The translations under genes were made by a program, and so were the position numbers. Below are positions 52,525-61,595 of a stretch of 64,000 bases of DNA, piece after piece. The notes under the pieces are model-generated. The model searched no databases. It saw only the letters and a list, made by a program, of their open reading frames with translations, and had not been told where the DNA came from. Source of the DNA: Hymenobacter polaris (GTDB taxonomy: Bacteria > Bacteroidota > Bacteroidia > Cytophagales > Hymenobacteraceae); the NCBI RefSeq assembly GCF_012927305.1, contig NZ_JABBGH010000002.1:1-64000 (forward strand). The letters are read 5' to 3'. Numbering within the stretch: the first letter of the stretch is position 1; each line of letters opens with the position of its first letter.

Positions 52525-53322
52525 ATGAACCCCGACAACGTGAATCCCGATTTTAGCGCGGCGCTGCAAGCCGAGCTGCAGCCGGCCCGCCAGCGTATGG
52601 TGAGCCACCCCATGTATGGCCGCATTCAGACGCTGGCCGATTTGCGCACCTTTATGGAATACCACGTCTTCGCGGTGTGGGATTTTATGTCGCTGCTCAA
52701 GGCCCTGCAGCGCGACCTCACCTGCACCACCCTGCCGTGGGTGCCGGTGGGCAGCCCCGCCACCCGCCGCCTCATCAACGAGATTGTGCTGGAAGAGGAA
52801 ACCGACGTGGACCCCGAGGGCCAGGCCACCAGCCACTTCGAGCTGTACCTGCGCGCCATGCGCGAGGCCGGCGCCGACCCCGCCCCCGCCGAGCGCCTGC
52901 TGGCGGCCCTGGCCGAAGGAGCTAGCGTGCCCGCCGCCCTGGCTGCCGCCGAGGCGCCCGTGGCCGTGCAAGAGTTTGTGAAGCACACGTTCAGCGTCGT
53001 TGCCAGTGGGCAGCCGCACCTGGTGGCCGCCGCCTTCACCTTTGGGCGCGAGGATGTGATACCCGACATGTTTCGCAACCTAGTAGCCGACCTGGGCGCG
53101 CGCTTCCCCGACCAGCTAAGTACGTTCATCTACTACCTCAACCGCCACATTGAGCTGGACGAGGACAACCACGCGCCGCTGGCCCAGCAGATGGTGCGCG
53201 ACCTCTGCGGCAGCGACTCCGCCCGCTGGCAGCAGGCTACCGAAGTAGCCGCCCAGGGCATGGCCGCCCGCGTGGCCCTCTGGGACGGTATTGCCGCCGC
53301 CCTAGCCCCCCAACTCGTGTAA
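52525..53322 (+). CDS. DUF3050 family protein (haem-oxygenase-like fold)
   Basis: The protein has 265 residues from the ATG at 52525. It is all-helical, with a pattern of His and Glu residues ([41 protein letters not shown] and [14 protein letters not shown]) that fits the DUF3050 family, thought to have a haem-oxygenase-like four-helix bundle with possible metal binding. The reaction is unknown. The EExD and ELDEDxH motifs could carry metal ligands, which is inference. The gene is followed 11 bases later by the SUI1-like gene, so they are likely co-transcribed. Confidence 0.85.
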   Translation: MNPDNVNPDFSAALQAELQPARQRMVSHPMYGRIQTLADLRTFMEYHVFAVWDFMSLLKALQRDLTCTTLPWVPVGSPATRRLINEIVLEEETDVDPEGQATSHFELYLRAMREAGADPAPAERLLAALAEGASVPAALAAAEAPVAVQEFVKHTFSVVASGQPHLVAAAFTFGREDVIPDMFRNLVADLGARFPDQLSTFIYYLNRHIELDEDNHAPLAQQMVRDLCGSDSARWQQATEVAAQGMAARVALWDGIAAALAPQLV

Positions 53323-53333
53323 ACCCTGCCCCA

Positions 53334-53678
53334 ATGAAAAATGCCGCCGGCCGCCAGGGCGTGGTGTATTCCACCAACCCCGATTTTAGCTACCAAACCA
53401 ACGACGCCGCTGAGGCTACCACGCTGCCGCCCCAGCAGCAGCAGCAGCTGCGCGTGCAGCTCGACAAGAAGCAGCGCGGCGGCAAGCAAGTCACGCTCGT
53501 CACCGGCTTCGTGGGCCGCGACGAGGACTTGCAAACCCTCGGCAAGCTGCTCAAAACCAAGTGCGGCGTGGGCGGCAGCGCCAAAGACGGCGAGATAGTG
53601 GTGCAGGGTGACTTCCGCGCCAAGGTGCTGGAAGTGCTACTGAAGGAGGGCTACAAGGCCAAGCAAATTGGGGGGTAG
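53334..53678 (+). CDS. SUI1/eIF1-like translation factor
   Basis: The protein has 114 residues. The C-terminal ~75 residues are the SUI1 domain, with [34 protein letters not shown] and [15 protein letters not shown]. It is like bacterial YciH and eukaryotic eIF1, which influence start-codon choice or ribosome fidelity. The N-terminal ~35 residues are variable and contain five consecutive Gln. The role in Bacteroidota is poorly known. The gene follows DUF3050 at 11 bases, and hairpin repeat family B then a terminator follow it. Confidence 0.93.
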   Translation: MKNAAGRQGVVYSTNPDFSYQTNDAAEATTLPPQQQQQLRVQLDKKQRGGKQVTLVTGFVGRDEDLQTLGKLLKTKCGVGGSAKDGEIVVQGDFRAKVLEVLLKEGYKAKQIGG

Positions 53679-53701
53679 GAGGTAAGAAATACAGAAAGAA
53701 C

Positions 53702-53798
53702 GTCATGCTCATCTAGCGTCCGCTTGTCGAAGCATCTCTGCCGCGCAATTAGTGTTCGGTAGAGATGCTTCGACAGGCGGACGCTAGATGAGCATGAC
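53702..53798. repeat. Dispersed hairpin repeat, family B copy 3
   Basis: The left arm has GCTCATCTAGCGTCCGCTTG, the right arm its complement. Relative to the copy at 24197 both arms changed in parallel (TGGCG to TAGCG, compensated), which supports selection for pairing or arm-to-arm conversion. It lies between SUI1 and polA. Confidence 0.87.
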
Positions 53799-53815
53799 GC
53801 ACTAAACTATAACCT

Positions 53816-53846
53816 AAAAAGCCGGACGGAAACTCCCGGCTTTTTT
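53816..53846 (+). terminator. Rho-independent terminator after SUI1
   Basis: AAAAAGCCGG and CCGGCTTTTTT enclose a ten-base loop; it comes 18 bases after hairpin family B and about 45 bases before polA. Confidence 0.8.
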
Positions 53847-53892
53847 GTTGTGGTTGTACCCCTAGGGCCGCTAGCCCGTACTTTGCCTTACC

Positions 53893-56778
53893 ATGTCTGA
53901 ACCCACTGCTGCCCCCGCCAAGAAGCTCTTTCTGCTCGACGCCTTTGCCCTGATTTACCGCTCGCACTTTGCCTTCGCCAAGAACCCTAGGGTGAACTCG
54001 AAGGGCATGAACACGGGGGCGGTGCTGGGCTTCACGAACACGCTGGTAGAGGTGCTGCAAAAGGAGCAACCTACCCACATCGGCGTGTGCTTCGACGCGG
54101 GCAAGACGTTTCGGCATGAGAAGGACGAAAACTACAAGGCCAACCGCCAGGCCATGCCCGAGGACATTGGCATTGCCATCCCGTACATCAAGCAGATACT
54201 CGAGGGCTTTCACATCCCGATTTTGCTGATGAAGGGCTACGAGGCCGACGACGTGATTGGCACGCTGGCGCAGCAGGCCGAGCGCGAAGGATTCGAGGTG
54301 TTTATGATGACGCCCGACAAGGACTACTGCCAACTGGTGACCGAGCACATCAAGATTTATCGGCCGGCCTTTATGGGCAACGCGGCCGAGGTGCTCGACG
54401 TGGCGCACGTGCTGGCGCGCTTCGAGGTAGAGCGGGTGGAGCAGGTAGTGGACATATTGGGCTTGCAGGGCGACGCGAGCGATAACATTCCGGGTATTCC
54501 GGGCATCGGCGAGAAGACGGCCAAGACGCTGATTCAGCGGTTTGGCTCGGTAGAGAACCTGATTGCCAACTCCGACCAACTCAAGGGCAAGCAGCAGGAA
54601 AACGTGCGCAACTTCGCCGAGCAGGGGCTGCTAAGCAAGGAGCTGGCCACGATTCACGTGAACGTGCCCATCGAGTTTGAGCCCGACAAGCTGGTGATGG
54701 AAGCGCCCGATGCCAACCGGCTGCGGGCGCTGTTCGAGGAGCTGGAGTTTCGGCAGCTGTCGGCGCGCATCCTAGGGGGCGAGGTGGCGGGCAGCCGCCC
54801 GGCGGCGCCGGCCGGCCCGGTGGGGCGCGGCGCGCGGCGGCCCAAAGTAGTAGCGCCGGCGGGCCAGGGCTCGCTGTTTGGCGAAGGCAGCGCAGCAGTG
54901 GTTATTGCGGCCGAGAACGGCGAGTTTGCGCCCGGCGAGGCGCACCAGGAGTACCATGGCAGCACCAAAACGCTGGCCGACGTGCCCCACAACTACCACC
55001 TGGTGGACACGCCCGCGCTGCGCAAGTCGCTCCTAGGGTTCCTGCTGCAGCAAAAGGAGGTGAGCTTCGACACCGAAACCACCGGGCTGAACACGATGAC
55101 GGCGCGGCTGGTGGGCCTCAGCTTCAGCTGGCACGTGGGCGAGGCGTACTACGTGCCCGTGCCGCAGGACGAAACGGCGCAGGCGCTGGTGGAGGAGTTT
55201 TGCCCGTTTTTTGAGAGCAACATCGTGAAAATCGGGCAAAATATCAAATATGACCTGCTGATTCTCAAGAACTACCAGGTGCGGGTGAACGGGCCGTTCT
55301 TCGACACCATGCTGGCGCACTACCTGATTGAACCGGACATGCGCCACAACATGGACGTGCTGGCCGAAACCTACCTGCACTACACGCCGGTGCCCATCAC
55401 CGACCTCATCGGGCCCAAGGGCAAAAACCAGAAAACCATGGCCGACCTGCCGCCCAATGAGGTGAGCGACTACGCCTGCGAAGACGCCGATGTGACCCTA
55501 CAGCTGCGCCACGTCTTCGAGCCCATGCTAAAAAGCCTAGGGCTGCTGGAGCTGCTCAACGAGGTAGAGAACCCGCTGGTGCCGGTGCTGGCCGACGTGG
55601 AGTTTGCTGGCGTGCGCATCGACTCGGAAGCGATGGGCGAGTACTCGGCCGAGTTACAAGGCTACGTACAGGACCTGGAAACGCAGATTTTTAAGGAAGC
55701 CGGTGAGGAGTTCAACATCGGCTCGCCCAAACAGCTCGGCGAGGTATTATTTGACAAGATGCAGGTGGGCCGCGGCACCATCAAGAAAACCAAAACCGGG
55801 CAGTACGCCACCGGCGAGGAGGTGCTGAGCCAGCTGGCCGGCGACTACCCCATCGCGGGCCTCATCCTGGAGTACCGCCAGCTCAGCAAGCTGCGCTCGA
55901 CCTACGTGGAGGCTCTGCCGCAGCTTGTGTGCCAGGACGGGCGCGTGCACACCAGCTTCAACCAGGCCGTGACGGCCACCGGGCGCCTGAGCAGCACTAA
56001 CCCCAACCTGCAAAACATCCCTATCCGCACCGAAAAAGGCCGCGAAATCCGCAAGGCCTTCGTGCCGCGCGACGACAACCACCTGCTGCTGGCCGCCGAC
56101 TACTCGCAGGTGGAGCTGCGCATTATGGCTGACTTCTCGGGCGACGCCACCATGATTGAGGCCTTCCGCCTAGGGCAGGACGTGCACCGCAGCACCGCCA
56201 GCAAGGTCTTCCACGTGCCGCTGGAGGAGGTAGACGGCGAGATGCGCCGCAAGGCCAAGACCGTGAACTTCGGCATCATCTACGGCATCTCGGCGTTTGG
56301 CCTGGCTCAGCGCATTGGCATCAGCCGCAAGGAAGCCACCGACATTATCGAGACGTATTTCCAGGAGTTTCCGAGCGTCAAGCAGTTCATGGACGACAGC
56401 ATCAACCGCGCCCGCGAGCTGGAATACGCCGAAACCCTGCTCAAGCGCCGCCGCTACCTGCGCGACATCAACTCGCGCAACGCCACGCTGCGCGGCTACA
56501 CCGAGCGCAACGCCATCAACGCCCCCATCCAGGGCACCGCGGCCGACATCATCAAGAAGGCCATGATAAACATCCACGACTGGCTGGAAAAAGAGCGCCT
56601 CGGCACCAAGATGATACTGCAAGTGCACGACGAACTCGTGTTCGATGCCGTGAAGGAGGAAGTGGACTACGTAACGCCCAAAATCAAGGAACTGATGACC
56701 CAGGCCCTGCTGCTGCCCCACGGCGTGCCGCTGGAGGTGGAAGTAGGCACTGGCAGCAACTGGCTGAAGGCGCACTAG
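53893..56778 (+). CDS. polA: DNA polymerase I
   Basis: The protein has 961 residues. The N-terminal 5'-3' exonuclease (~1-290) begins LFLLDAFALIYRSHFAF and includes GYEADDVIGTLA and GDASDNIPGIPGIGEKTA. The 3'-5' exonuclease (~370-560) has intact FDTETTGL (~391), so proofreading residues appear present. The polymerase domain (~580-961) has TGRLSSTNPNLQNIPIRT, DYSQVELRIM (motif A, ~735), RKAKTVNFGIIYG (motif B) and QVHDELVFD (motif C, ~909). It acts in DNA repair and Okazaki-fragment processing. It stands alone behind a terminator. A TACTTTG at 53879-53885 is a candidate -7 element, one base short of consensus. Confidence 0.97.
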   Translation: MSEPTAAPAKKLFLLDAFALIYRSHFAFAKNPRVNSKGMNTGAVLGFTNTLVEVLQKEQPTHIGVCFDAGKTFRHEKDENYKANRQAMPEDIGIAIPYIKQILEGFHIPILLMKGYEADDVIGTLAQQAEREGFEVFMMTPDKDYCQLVTEHIKIYRPAFMGNAAEVLDVAHVLARFEVERVEQVVDILGLQGDASDNIPGIPGIGEKTAKTLIQRFGSVENLIANSDQLKGKQQENVRNFAEQGLLSKELATIHVNVPIEFEPDKLVMEAPDANRLRALFEELEFRQLSARILGGEVAGSRPAAPAGPVGRGARRPKVVAPAGQGSLFGEGSAAVVIAAENGEFAPGEAHQEYHGSTKTLADVPHNYHLVDTPALRKSLLGFLLQQKEVSFDTETTGLNTMTARLVGLSFSWHVGEAYYVPVPQDETAQALVEEFCPFFESNIVKIGQNIKYDLLILKNYQVRVNGPFFDTMLAHYLIEPDMRHNMDVLAETYLHYTPVPITDLIGPKGKNQKTMADLPPNEVSDYACEDADVTLQLRHVFEPMLKSLGLLELLNEVENPLVPVLADVEFAGVRIDSEAMGEYSAELQGYVQDLETQIFKEAGEEFNIGSPKQLGEVLFDKMQVGRGTIKKTKTGQYATGEEVLSQLAGDYPIAGLILEYRQLSKLRSTYVEALPQLVCQDGRVHTSFNQAVTATGRLSSTNPNLQNIPIRTEKGREIRKAFVPRDDNHLLLAADYSQVELRIMADFSGDATMIEAFRLGQDVHRSTASKVFHVPLEEVDGEMRRKAKTVNFGIIYGISAFGLAQRIGISRKEATDIIETYFQEFPSVKQFMDDSINRARELEYAETLLKRRRYLRDINSRNATLRGYTERNAINAPIQGTAADIIKKAMINIHDWLEKERLGTKMILQVHDELVFDAVKEEVDYVTPKIKELMTQALLLPHGVPLEVEVGTGSNWLKAH

Positions 56779-56858
56779 CGAGCGTGTGGAAAAAAGGCAA
56801 AAGAAGCATCTGGTAACTGGCGTATTCCTGTTACACTTGTTGCCTAAACCAGTTACTT

Positions 56859-58040
56859 ATGCTCCATTTTACGCCTGCGCGGCCCCGCTATTACTGCTTT
56901 GGCTGGCTGCTGGGGGTGGCCCTAGGGCTACCCGCTGCGGTGCGCGGCCAGGCCATGACCGTGCCGGCCGAGTATGGGCCGCTACTGGAACGACTGGCCA
57001 AGGACGAGGTGGACCGGCATGGTAACCAGTTGCCGTGGCCGGCCCCGCCAGTGCTGCACCGCGACAGTACTTACGCCAGCGGCGGCAAGCGGCGCGAGCT
57101 GCGCTTTGAAGTGGTGCTTGGTAAGCCTCTAGGGCTGACGCACCGGGTAGTACAGCTGCGCGGCCACGGCTACCCGGTATCGTACTCAGTATTATTTCAG
57201 GGCTGCTTGGTAGCGCTGTTCAGAAGCGGGAAGTTCGGTTGCTATCGCTTGGCCGACTTTACGCCCGATGAGCAATTGCAACAACAACTGAATAATGGGA
57301 CATGGGAGCGGCACTGGCTGATAGAGGGCCTGCTGGTGGCGCAAAATGCCAAAGGCTACTACGCCTACAACCCCCAAAAGCGTGGCTGGAAGCCTTGTAA
57401 ACGGCCAGTACCTTTCGGCAAGCAGCCCAAGCTGTACGAGGATGCGCGCTACCTGGCCTATGCCACCTGCGGCGGAGAATTTGGCGGCACGGCGTACTTC
57501 TACAACAAGCAAACCAACCAGACCCACTGCGTGAGCGCCACCTGCGCCACCAGTATCTGGCAGGAAGATGGGCAATACCGGCTGTTAGCTTCCCTAGGCC
57601 ACATGGAAGGAGATGCCCGCTGCGCCGTCATTGCCGACCCCGAAGTCTTGCCTCTGGCCGCTACTAAGAATACGGCGGCGGCCGACTGGCAGTATAATTT
57701 TAGGCAGCCCGAGCCGGGAGTGGTGAAAGTCTTCGACTTTTTTCGGGTGCAGCTATTCGGAGCGCTGCGCTACCAGCAGCGCATCATCTACCTAATGCAT
57801 TGGCACCGCACGACTTTCCTTGCGGCCATCGACGGCCAGCGCATTACGATTGTAGACCCGCTGTTTGCCGACGACCTGTATACTTTCAACCCGGTTACCA
57901 TAACCTACGGCCCCAACCTAGCACTGACGAACCTGAACAGCAACGACCTGCCCGAAACCAGTGAGGCGGCCGCGCTGCTGTGGCAGGGGCAGCAGGTGAC
58001 GAAGGTTGAGTGGGGCGAGCAACCCGCCGAAATGAAATAA
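56859..58040 (+). CDS. Hypothetical exported protein
   Basis: The protein has 393 residues. A hydrophobic N-terminus (CFGWLLGVALGLPAAV then RGQAM) suggests export. The middle is Tyr/Gly/Gln-rich beta sequence, with Cys residues that may pair (FQGCLVALFRSGKFGCYRL, TCGGEFGGTAYFYNKQT, SATCATSIWQEDGQ). I do not recognise a family. The upstream region has an inverted repeat GTAACTGG (56813-56820) and CCAGTTAC (56849-56856), ending two bases before the ATG, which could be a regulatory site or a stem that masks the start. The 143-residue gene that follows starts 10 bases after the stop. Confidence 0.6.
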   Translation: MLHFTPARPRYYCFGWLLGVALGLPAAVRGQAMTVPAEYGPLLERLAKDEVDRHGNQLPWPAPPVLHRDSTYASGGKRRELRFEVVLGKPLGLTHRVVQLRGHGYPVSYSVLFQGCLVALFRSGKFGCYRLADFTPDEQLQQQLNNGTWERHWLIEGLLVAQNAKGYYAYNPQKRGWKPCKRPVPFGKQPKLYEDARYLAYATCGGEFGGTAYFYNKQTNQTHCVSATCATSIWQEDGQYRLLASLGHMEGDARCAVIADPEVLPLAATKNTAAADWQYNFRQPEPGVVKVFDFFRVQLFGALRYQQRIIYLMHWHRTTFLAAIDGQRITIVDPLFADDLYTFNPVTITYGPNLALTNLNSNDLPETSEAAALLWQGQQVTKVEWGEQPAEMK

Positions 58041-58050
58041 GCTGTAAAAG

Positions 58051-58482
58051 ATGCTCGCAACTATCCAATTCTTCGGCGAAGTTGACCTAGGTCACTACTG
58101 CACCTTTAAGGTGGCCGTGGCGACGCCGGATATTAGATGTGCCATCAGCTTTTTTGGCTACACCGATACCTTCCAGGTTTTCGGCCAGCAGTTGCTGAAT
58201 TTTCCGACTGATACGCAAGCCACGGTGACGTTTGGGCAAGGCGACGACATCAATTCACGCTTGGAATGCCTGCTGCTGCAGGCTTATTATCTCGACCAGG
58301 CCGGCCACACGGCGCTACGCATCGTAATGGACAACAAAGCCACGCCACCGGCCGAAAAGCGCGTCGCGTTTTCGCTGGCCGCCGATGTTTCCTCCCTTAT
58401 GGAGCTAGGACGCAACCTACTAAGCTGGCCGATTCAGGCGGGAATAGGTTGCGACATTAAGTGGCAGCCAATGGTGAGTTGA
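58051..58482 (+). CDS. Hypothetical protein in operon with the preceding gene
   Basis: The protein has 143 residues, starting 10 bases after the stop of the 393-residue gene, so they probably share a transcript. It has no signal peptide. It looks like a small mixed alpha/beta domain (MLATIQFFGEVDLGHYC, VAVATPDIRCAISFFGY, QLLNFPTDTQATVTFGQG). No family is recognised. The C-terminus is WQPMVS. Confidence 0.55.
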   Translation: MLATIQFFGEVDLGHYCTFKVAVATPDIRCAISFFGYTDTFQVFGQQLLNFPTDTQATVTFGQGDDINSRLECLLLQAYYLDQAGHTALRIVMDNKATPPAEKRVAFSLAADVSSLMELGRNLLSWPIQAGIGCDIKWQPMVS

Positions 58483-58533
58483 ACCGGGCTAGTTACTGAT
58501 GGTGTACCTTACCCGCACCCAACTGCCCTGCCC

Positions 58534-60507
58534 ATGCCCACCCGCCTCCTGCTACTGCTAGCTGCCTGGCTGCTGGCCCTCAGCGCTTTCGCCCAGAAGT
58601 CGCTCGTTTTGCGCTCGCCCGATGGGCAGCTCACCTACCGTTTCCGCCTCACGCCGCAAGCGCCGGTATATACGGTTGACTTTCACGGGAAAAGGGTGGT
58701 GGAAGAATCGACCCTAGGGTTGGTTTTTCGGCAGGGCGGGGCCTGGGGTGCGGGCCTGCGGGTGCTGGCCGCCCAGCCCGCGGCGGTGGATGAGTACTAC
58801 ACGCTGCCAGTGGGCAAGGCCAGCCGGGTGCGCAACCACTACCGGCAGCTTACCCTGGCCTTGCAGGAGCCCGCGGGGGCTAGGCGGCTGGTGCACCTGG
58901 TGGTGCGGGCCTACGACGACGGGCTGGCATTTCGCTACGAGTTTCCGGCGCAGGCGGGCTGGGCGGGCTACGAGCTGACGGCCGAAAACTCCAGCTTTCG
59001 GCTAGCTGGCAACCCGACGCTGCTCACGCTGCAGCGGCCCAACTACACCACCTCGCACGAGGGGTTTTACAGCCGGCTGCCCCTAGGGCAGGTGCGGCCC
59101 GACACGCTGCTCGACTTGCCCACCCTGGCCGAGTACCCCGGCGGGCCCTACCTGGCCCTCACCGAAGCGGCCGTGCGCGACTACGCCACCCTGTACCTCA
59201 GCCCGCACGAGGGGGTGCTGACCAGCCGCCTCTCGCCGCTGCCGGGCCAAACCGAAGTAAAAGTGCAGGCCACCCTGCCGCACCGCTCGCCCTGGCGGGT
59301 GCTGCTGCTGGGCCAGCAGGTGGGCCGGTTGCTCGAGTCGAACATCATCACCAGCCTCAACGAGCCGCCGAGCCTGGACTTTAGCTGGCTAAAACCGGGC
59401 AAGAGTGACTTCCACTGGTGGAACGGCGACATCCTGCCCGATACCATTTTCCCGCCCGGCCGCAACTTCGAGTTCAACCAGTACTACATCGACTTTTGCG
59501 CCGCGCACGGCATTGACTACCACTCGGTTATCGGCTACGGCAACGCGGCCTGGTACCAGAACGACGGCGAGGGCTACGCCCCCGGCCCCCACACCGACGT
59601 GACCCAGCCCGTGCCGGGGCTAGATATGGCACGCCTAGGGGCCTACGCCCGCAGCAAGGGCGTGGGCCTGCGCGTGTGGGTGCACTGGCAGCCCTTCTAC
59701 GCCCAGCTCGATAAAGCGCTGGCGCAGTTTGAGGCCTGGGGCGTGCAGGGCATGATGGTGGACTTCATGGACCGCGACGACCAGCAGATGGTGAACATGC
59801 AGGAGGAAATGCTGCGCAAGGCCGCCCAGCACCACATCCACATCCAGTTTCACGGCGCGGCCAAGCCCACCGGCCTCGCGCGCACCTACCCCAACGAGCT
59901 GACCCGCGAGGGTACTCTCAACTACGAAAACAACAAGTGGGGCCCGGCCATGGCGCCCGACCACGACCTCAACATGCCCTTCACGCGCCTGCTGGCCGGG
60001 CCCACCGACTACCACCTGGGCGGCTTCCGGGCGGTGCCGCCGGCGCAGTTTCGGCCCCAGTACACGCGGCCGCTAATGGTGGGCACGCGCTGCCACATGC
60101 TGGCCATGTACGTGGTGCTCGAAAGCTACCTGGGCATGGTGTGCGACTACCCCGCCGCCTACGAGGGCCAGCCGGGCTACGAGTTCATTCGGGCCCTGCC
60201 CACGGTGTGGGACGAAACCCGCGCGCCGCTGGCCGAGGTGGCGCAGTACGTGTGCGTGGCCCGCCGCAAGGGCGCCGATTGGTACGTGGGCGCGCTCACC
60301 GGCAGCCAGGCCCGCACGCTGGCGCTCAAGCTCGATTTCCTGCCCCCCGGCCAGTACGAGGCTACTTTGTTTGCTGATGCGCCCGACGTGGCTACCGCGC
60401 CCAACCACCTCCTAAAAACCACGCTGGCCGTAAGCCGCCAAACTACGCTGCCGCTAGCCCTGGCGGCTGGCGGCGGCCAGGTGCTGCTCTTGAAAAAACT
60501 AAAATGA
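58534..60507 (+). CDS. Glycoside hydrolase family 97 enzyme (alpha-glucosidase/galactosidase type)
   Basis: The protein has 657 residues with a signal peptide (RLLLLLAAWLLALSAFAQ). The GH97 order is an N-terminal beta-sandwich (~25-290), a TIM barrel (~290-560) and a C-terminal beta domain. Signatures are YHSVIGYGNAAWY in the barrel, GLRVWVHWQPF and MMVDFMDRDDQQMVNM near 405. The Asp in VDFMDRDDQ is the position of the nucleophile in retaining members, whereas inverting members use Glu elsewhere. It is probably a retaining alpha-galactosidase-like enzyme, but the sugar is not certain. It removes sugars in the periplasm. Its stop overlaps the start of the GreA/B-like gene by four bases. Confidence 0.93.
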   Translation: MPTRLLLLLAAWLLALSAFAQKSLVLRSPDGQLTYRFRLTPQAPVYTVDFHGKRVVEESTLGLVFRQGGAWGAGLRVLAAQPAAVDEYYTLPVGKASRVRNHYRQLTLALQEPAGARRLVHLVVRAYDDGLAFRYEFPAQAGWAGYELTAENSSFRLAGNPTLLTLQRPNYTTSHEGFYSRLPLGQVRPDTLLDLPTLAEYPGGPYLALTEAAVRDYATLYLSPHEGVLTSRLSPLPGQTEVKVQATLPHRSPWRVLLLGQQVGRLLESNIITSLNEPPSLDFSWLKPGKSDFHWWNGDILPDTIFPPGRNFEFNQYYIDFCAAHGIDYHSVIGYGNAAWYQNDGEGYAPGPHTDVTQPVPGLDMARLGAYARSKGVGLRVWVHWQPFYAQLDKALAQFEAWGVQGMMVDFMDRDDQQMVNMQEEMLRKAAQHHIHIQFHGAAKPTGLARTYPNELTREGTLNYENNKWGPAMAPDHDLNMPFTRLLAGPTDYHLGGFRAVPPAQFRPQYTRPLMVGTRCHMLAMYVVLESYLGMVCDYPAAYEGQPGYEFIRALPTVWDETRAPLAEVAQYVCVARRKGADWYVGALTGSQARTLALKLDFLPPGQYEATLFADAPDVATAPNHLLKTTLAVSRQTTLPLALAAGGGQVLLLKKLK

Positions 60508-60968
60508 GTCTACCTCTGCCCCCCAAATCCGCCCTGCACGCCGCCTGCCTGGCTTCCTTGCGCGAGCGCCTGGCGCTGGCTCAGGCCGGCGTGCAGGCCG
60601 CCCAGGAATCGGCCAACTCCGAAACCAAGAGCAGCGCCGGCGACAAGTACGAAACCGGCCGCGAGATGGCCAGCCAGGAGCGCGAACGCCAAGCCGCCCA
60701 GCTGCACGAAACCCAGCAGCTCCTAGGGGCCTTGCAGAAGCTCAGCCCCGACCTGCCAGCCGACACTGTGCGCCTGGGCGCGGCCGTGGCCACCAGCCTA
60801 GGGGTGTTCTATGTAAGCGTGGCCGCGGGGCGCCTGCGCACCGCCGCGGGCCAGGAGTTTCTGGCCGTGTCGCCTAGCGCGCCGCTTATGCAGGCGCTGG
60901 CCGGGCTGCGCGCGGGCGCACAAACCGTCTTCAATAACAAGCAAATACGGGTGGAAGCTATTGGCTAA
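60504..60968 (+). CDS. GreA/GreB-like small protein
   Basis: The protein has 154 residues, starting in an ATGA overlap with the GH97 stop. The N-terminal half is a helical, charged coiled coil with the motif ESANSETKSSAGDKYETGRE, where GreA proteins have a GDxSENAEY region. The C-terminal half matches the GreA/GreB FKBP-like domain: VRLGAAVATSLGVFYVSV, AVSPSAPLMQALAGLRAG and a final strand QIRVEAIG. These factors rescue stalled RNA polymerase. The acidic tip residues of the coiled coil cannot be checked without alignment. Similar proteins are often misnamed as 3-oxoacyl-ACP synthase in Bacteroidota. Confidence 0.75.
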   Translation: MSLPLPPKSALHAACLASLRERLALAQAGVQAAQESANSETKSSAGDKYETGREMASQERERQAAQLHETQQLLGALQKLSPDLPADTVRLGAAVATSLGVFYVSVAAGRLRTAAGQEFLAVSPSAPLMQALAGLRAGAQTVFNNKQIRVEAIG

Positions 60969-61043
60969 GCAGGGGCCTGCGTATCCGTAAGTGGTTGAAG
61001 GACGTAAGAATAGCCGGCGGCCTTTCCACCCGCTCCTTACGTT

Positions 61044-61463
61044 ATGTTTGAAGGTAAAACCACCGGGGCGCAAGATGCAGCCCGTAACCTGCTCGGTACG
61101 TTCATGGTCGGGGCCGGCATTGGCCACTGGACGTTTGCGCGCAAAGGTTTCAAAGCGCAAGTGCCCAGCTGGGTGCCCCTCGATAAGGACTCTACCGTGC
61201 TGGCCTCGGGCGTAGTTGAAGTGGGCCTCGGCCTGGGCATGCTGCTGCTGAAAGGCGAAAACCGCGTGCGCCTGGGCTTTGGGCTGGCTACGTTCTTCGT
61301 GGCCATCTTCCCCGGCAACTGGGCCCAGTACAAGCACGACCGCCCCGACCTGAACCTCGATACCGAGCAGAAGCGCCTCATGCGCCTCTTCTTCCAGCCC
61401 GTCCTCATCGGCCTGGCCCTCTGGAGCACCGGCGCCTGGAAGGTGCTGCGCAAGAACCCCTAG
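61044..61463 (+). CDS. DoxX-like membrane protein
   Basis: The protein has 139 residues with four hydrophobic segments (LLGTFMVGAGIGHWTF, VLASGVVEVGLGLGMLLL, RLGFGLATFFVAIFPGNW and LFFQPVLIGLALWSTGAW). This four-TM pattern with GVVEVGLGLG and FPGNWAQY fits the DoxX/DUF4870-like family. Its function is unclear; DoxX proteins are linked to thiosulfate or redox metabolism in some bacteria. The gene stands alone, ended by hairpin repeat family A, and is convergent with the methyltransferase. Confidence 0.75.
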   Translation: MFEGKTTGAQDAARNLLGTFMVGAGIGHWTFARKGFKAQVPSWVPLDKDSTVLASGVVEVGLGLGMLLLKGENRVRLGFGLATFFVAIFPGNWAQYKHDRPDLNLDTEQKRLMRLFFQPVLIGLALWSTGAWKVLRKNP

Positions 61464-61486
61464 GGTTAAGTTGCTGGTCGCTAGTT

Positions 61487-61578
61487 AATAGGCGGTCATG
61501 CTGAGCTTGCCGAAGCATCTCTACCGCGCATTACCGTCCGGTAGAGATGCTTCGGCAAGCTCAGCATGACCGCCTATT
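61487..61578. repeat. Dispersed hairpin repeat, family A copy 3
   Basis: The arms begin AATAGGCGGTCATGC and end with its complement and hold the GCTGAGCTTGCCGAAGCATC family A sequence. The pairing extends further out than in the other two family A copies. It lies between convergent DoxX and methyltransferase genes. Confidence 0.9.
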
Positions 61579-61595
61579 TAGTTGTTGCTAACCAA

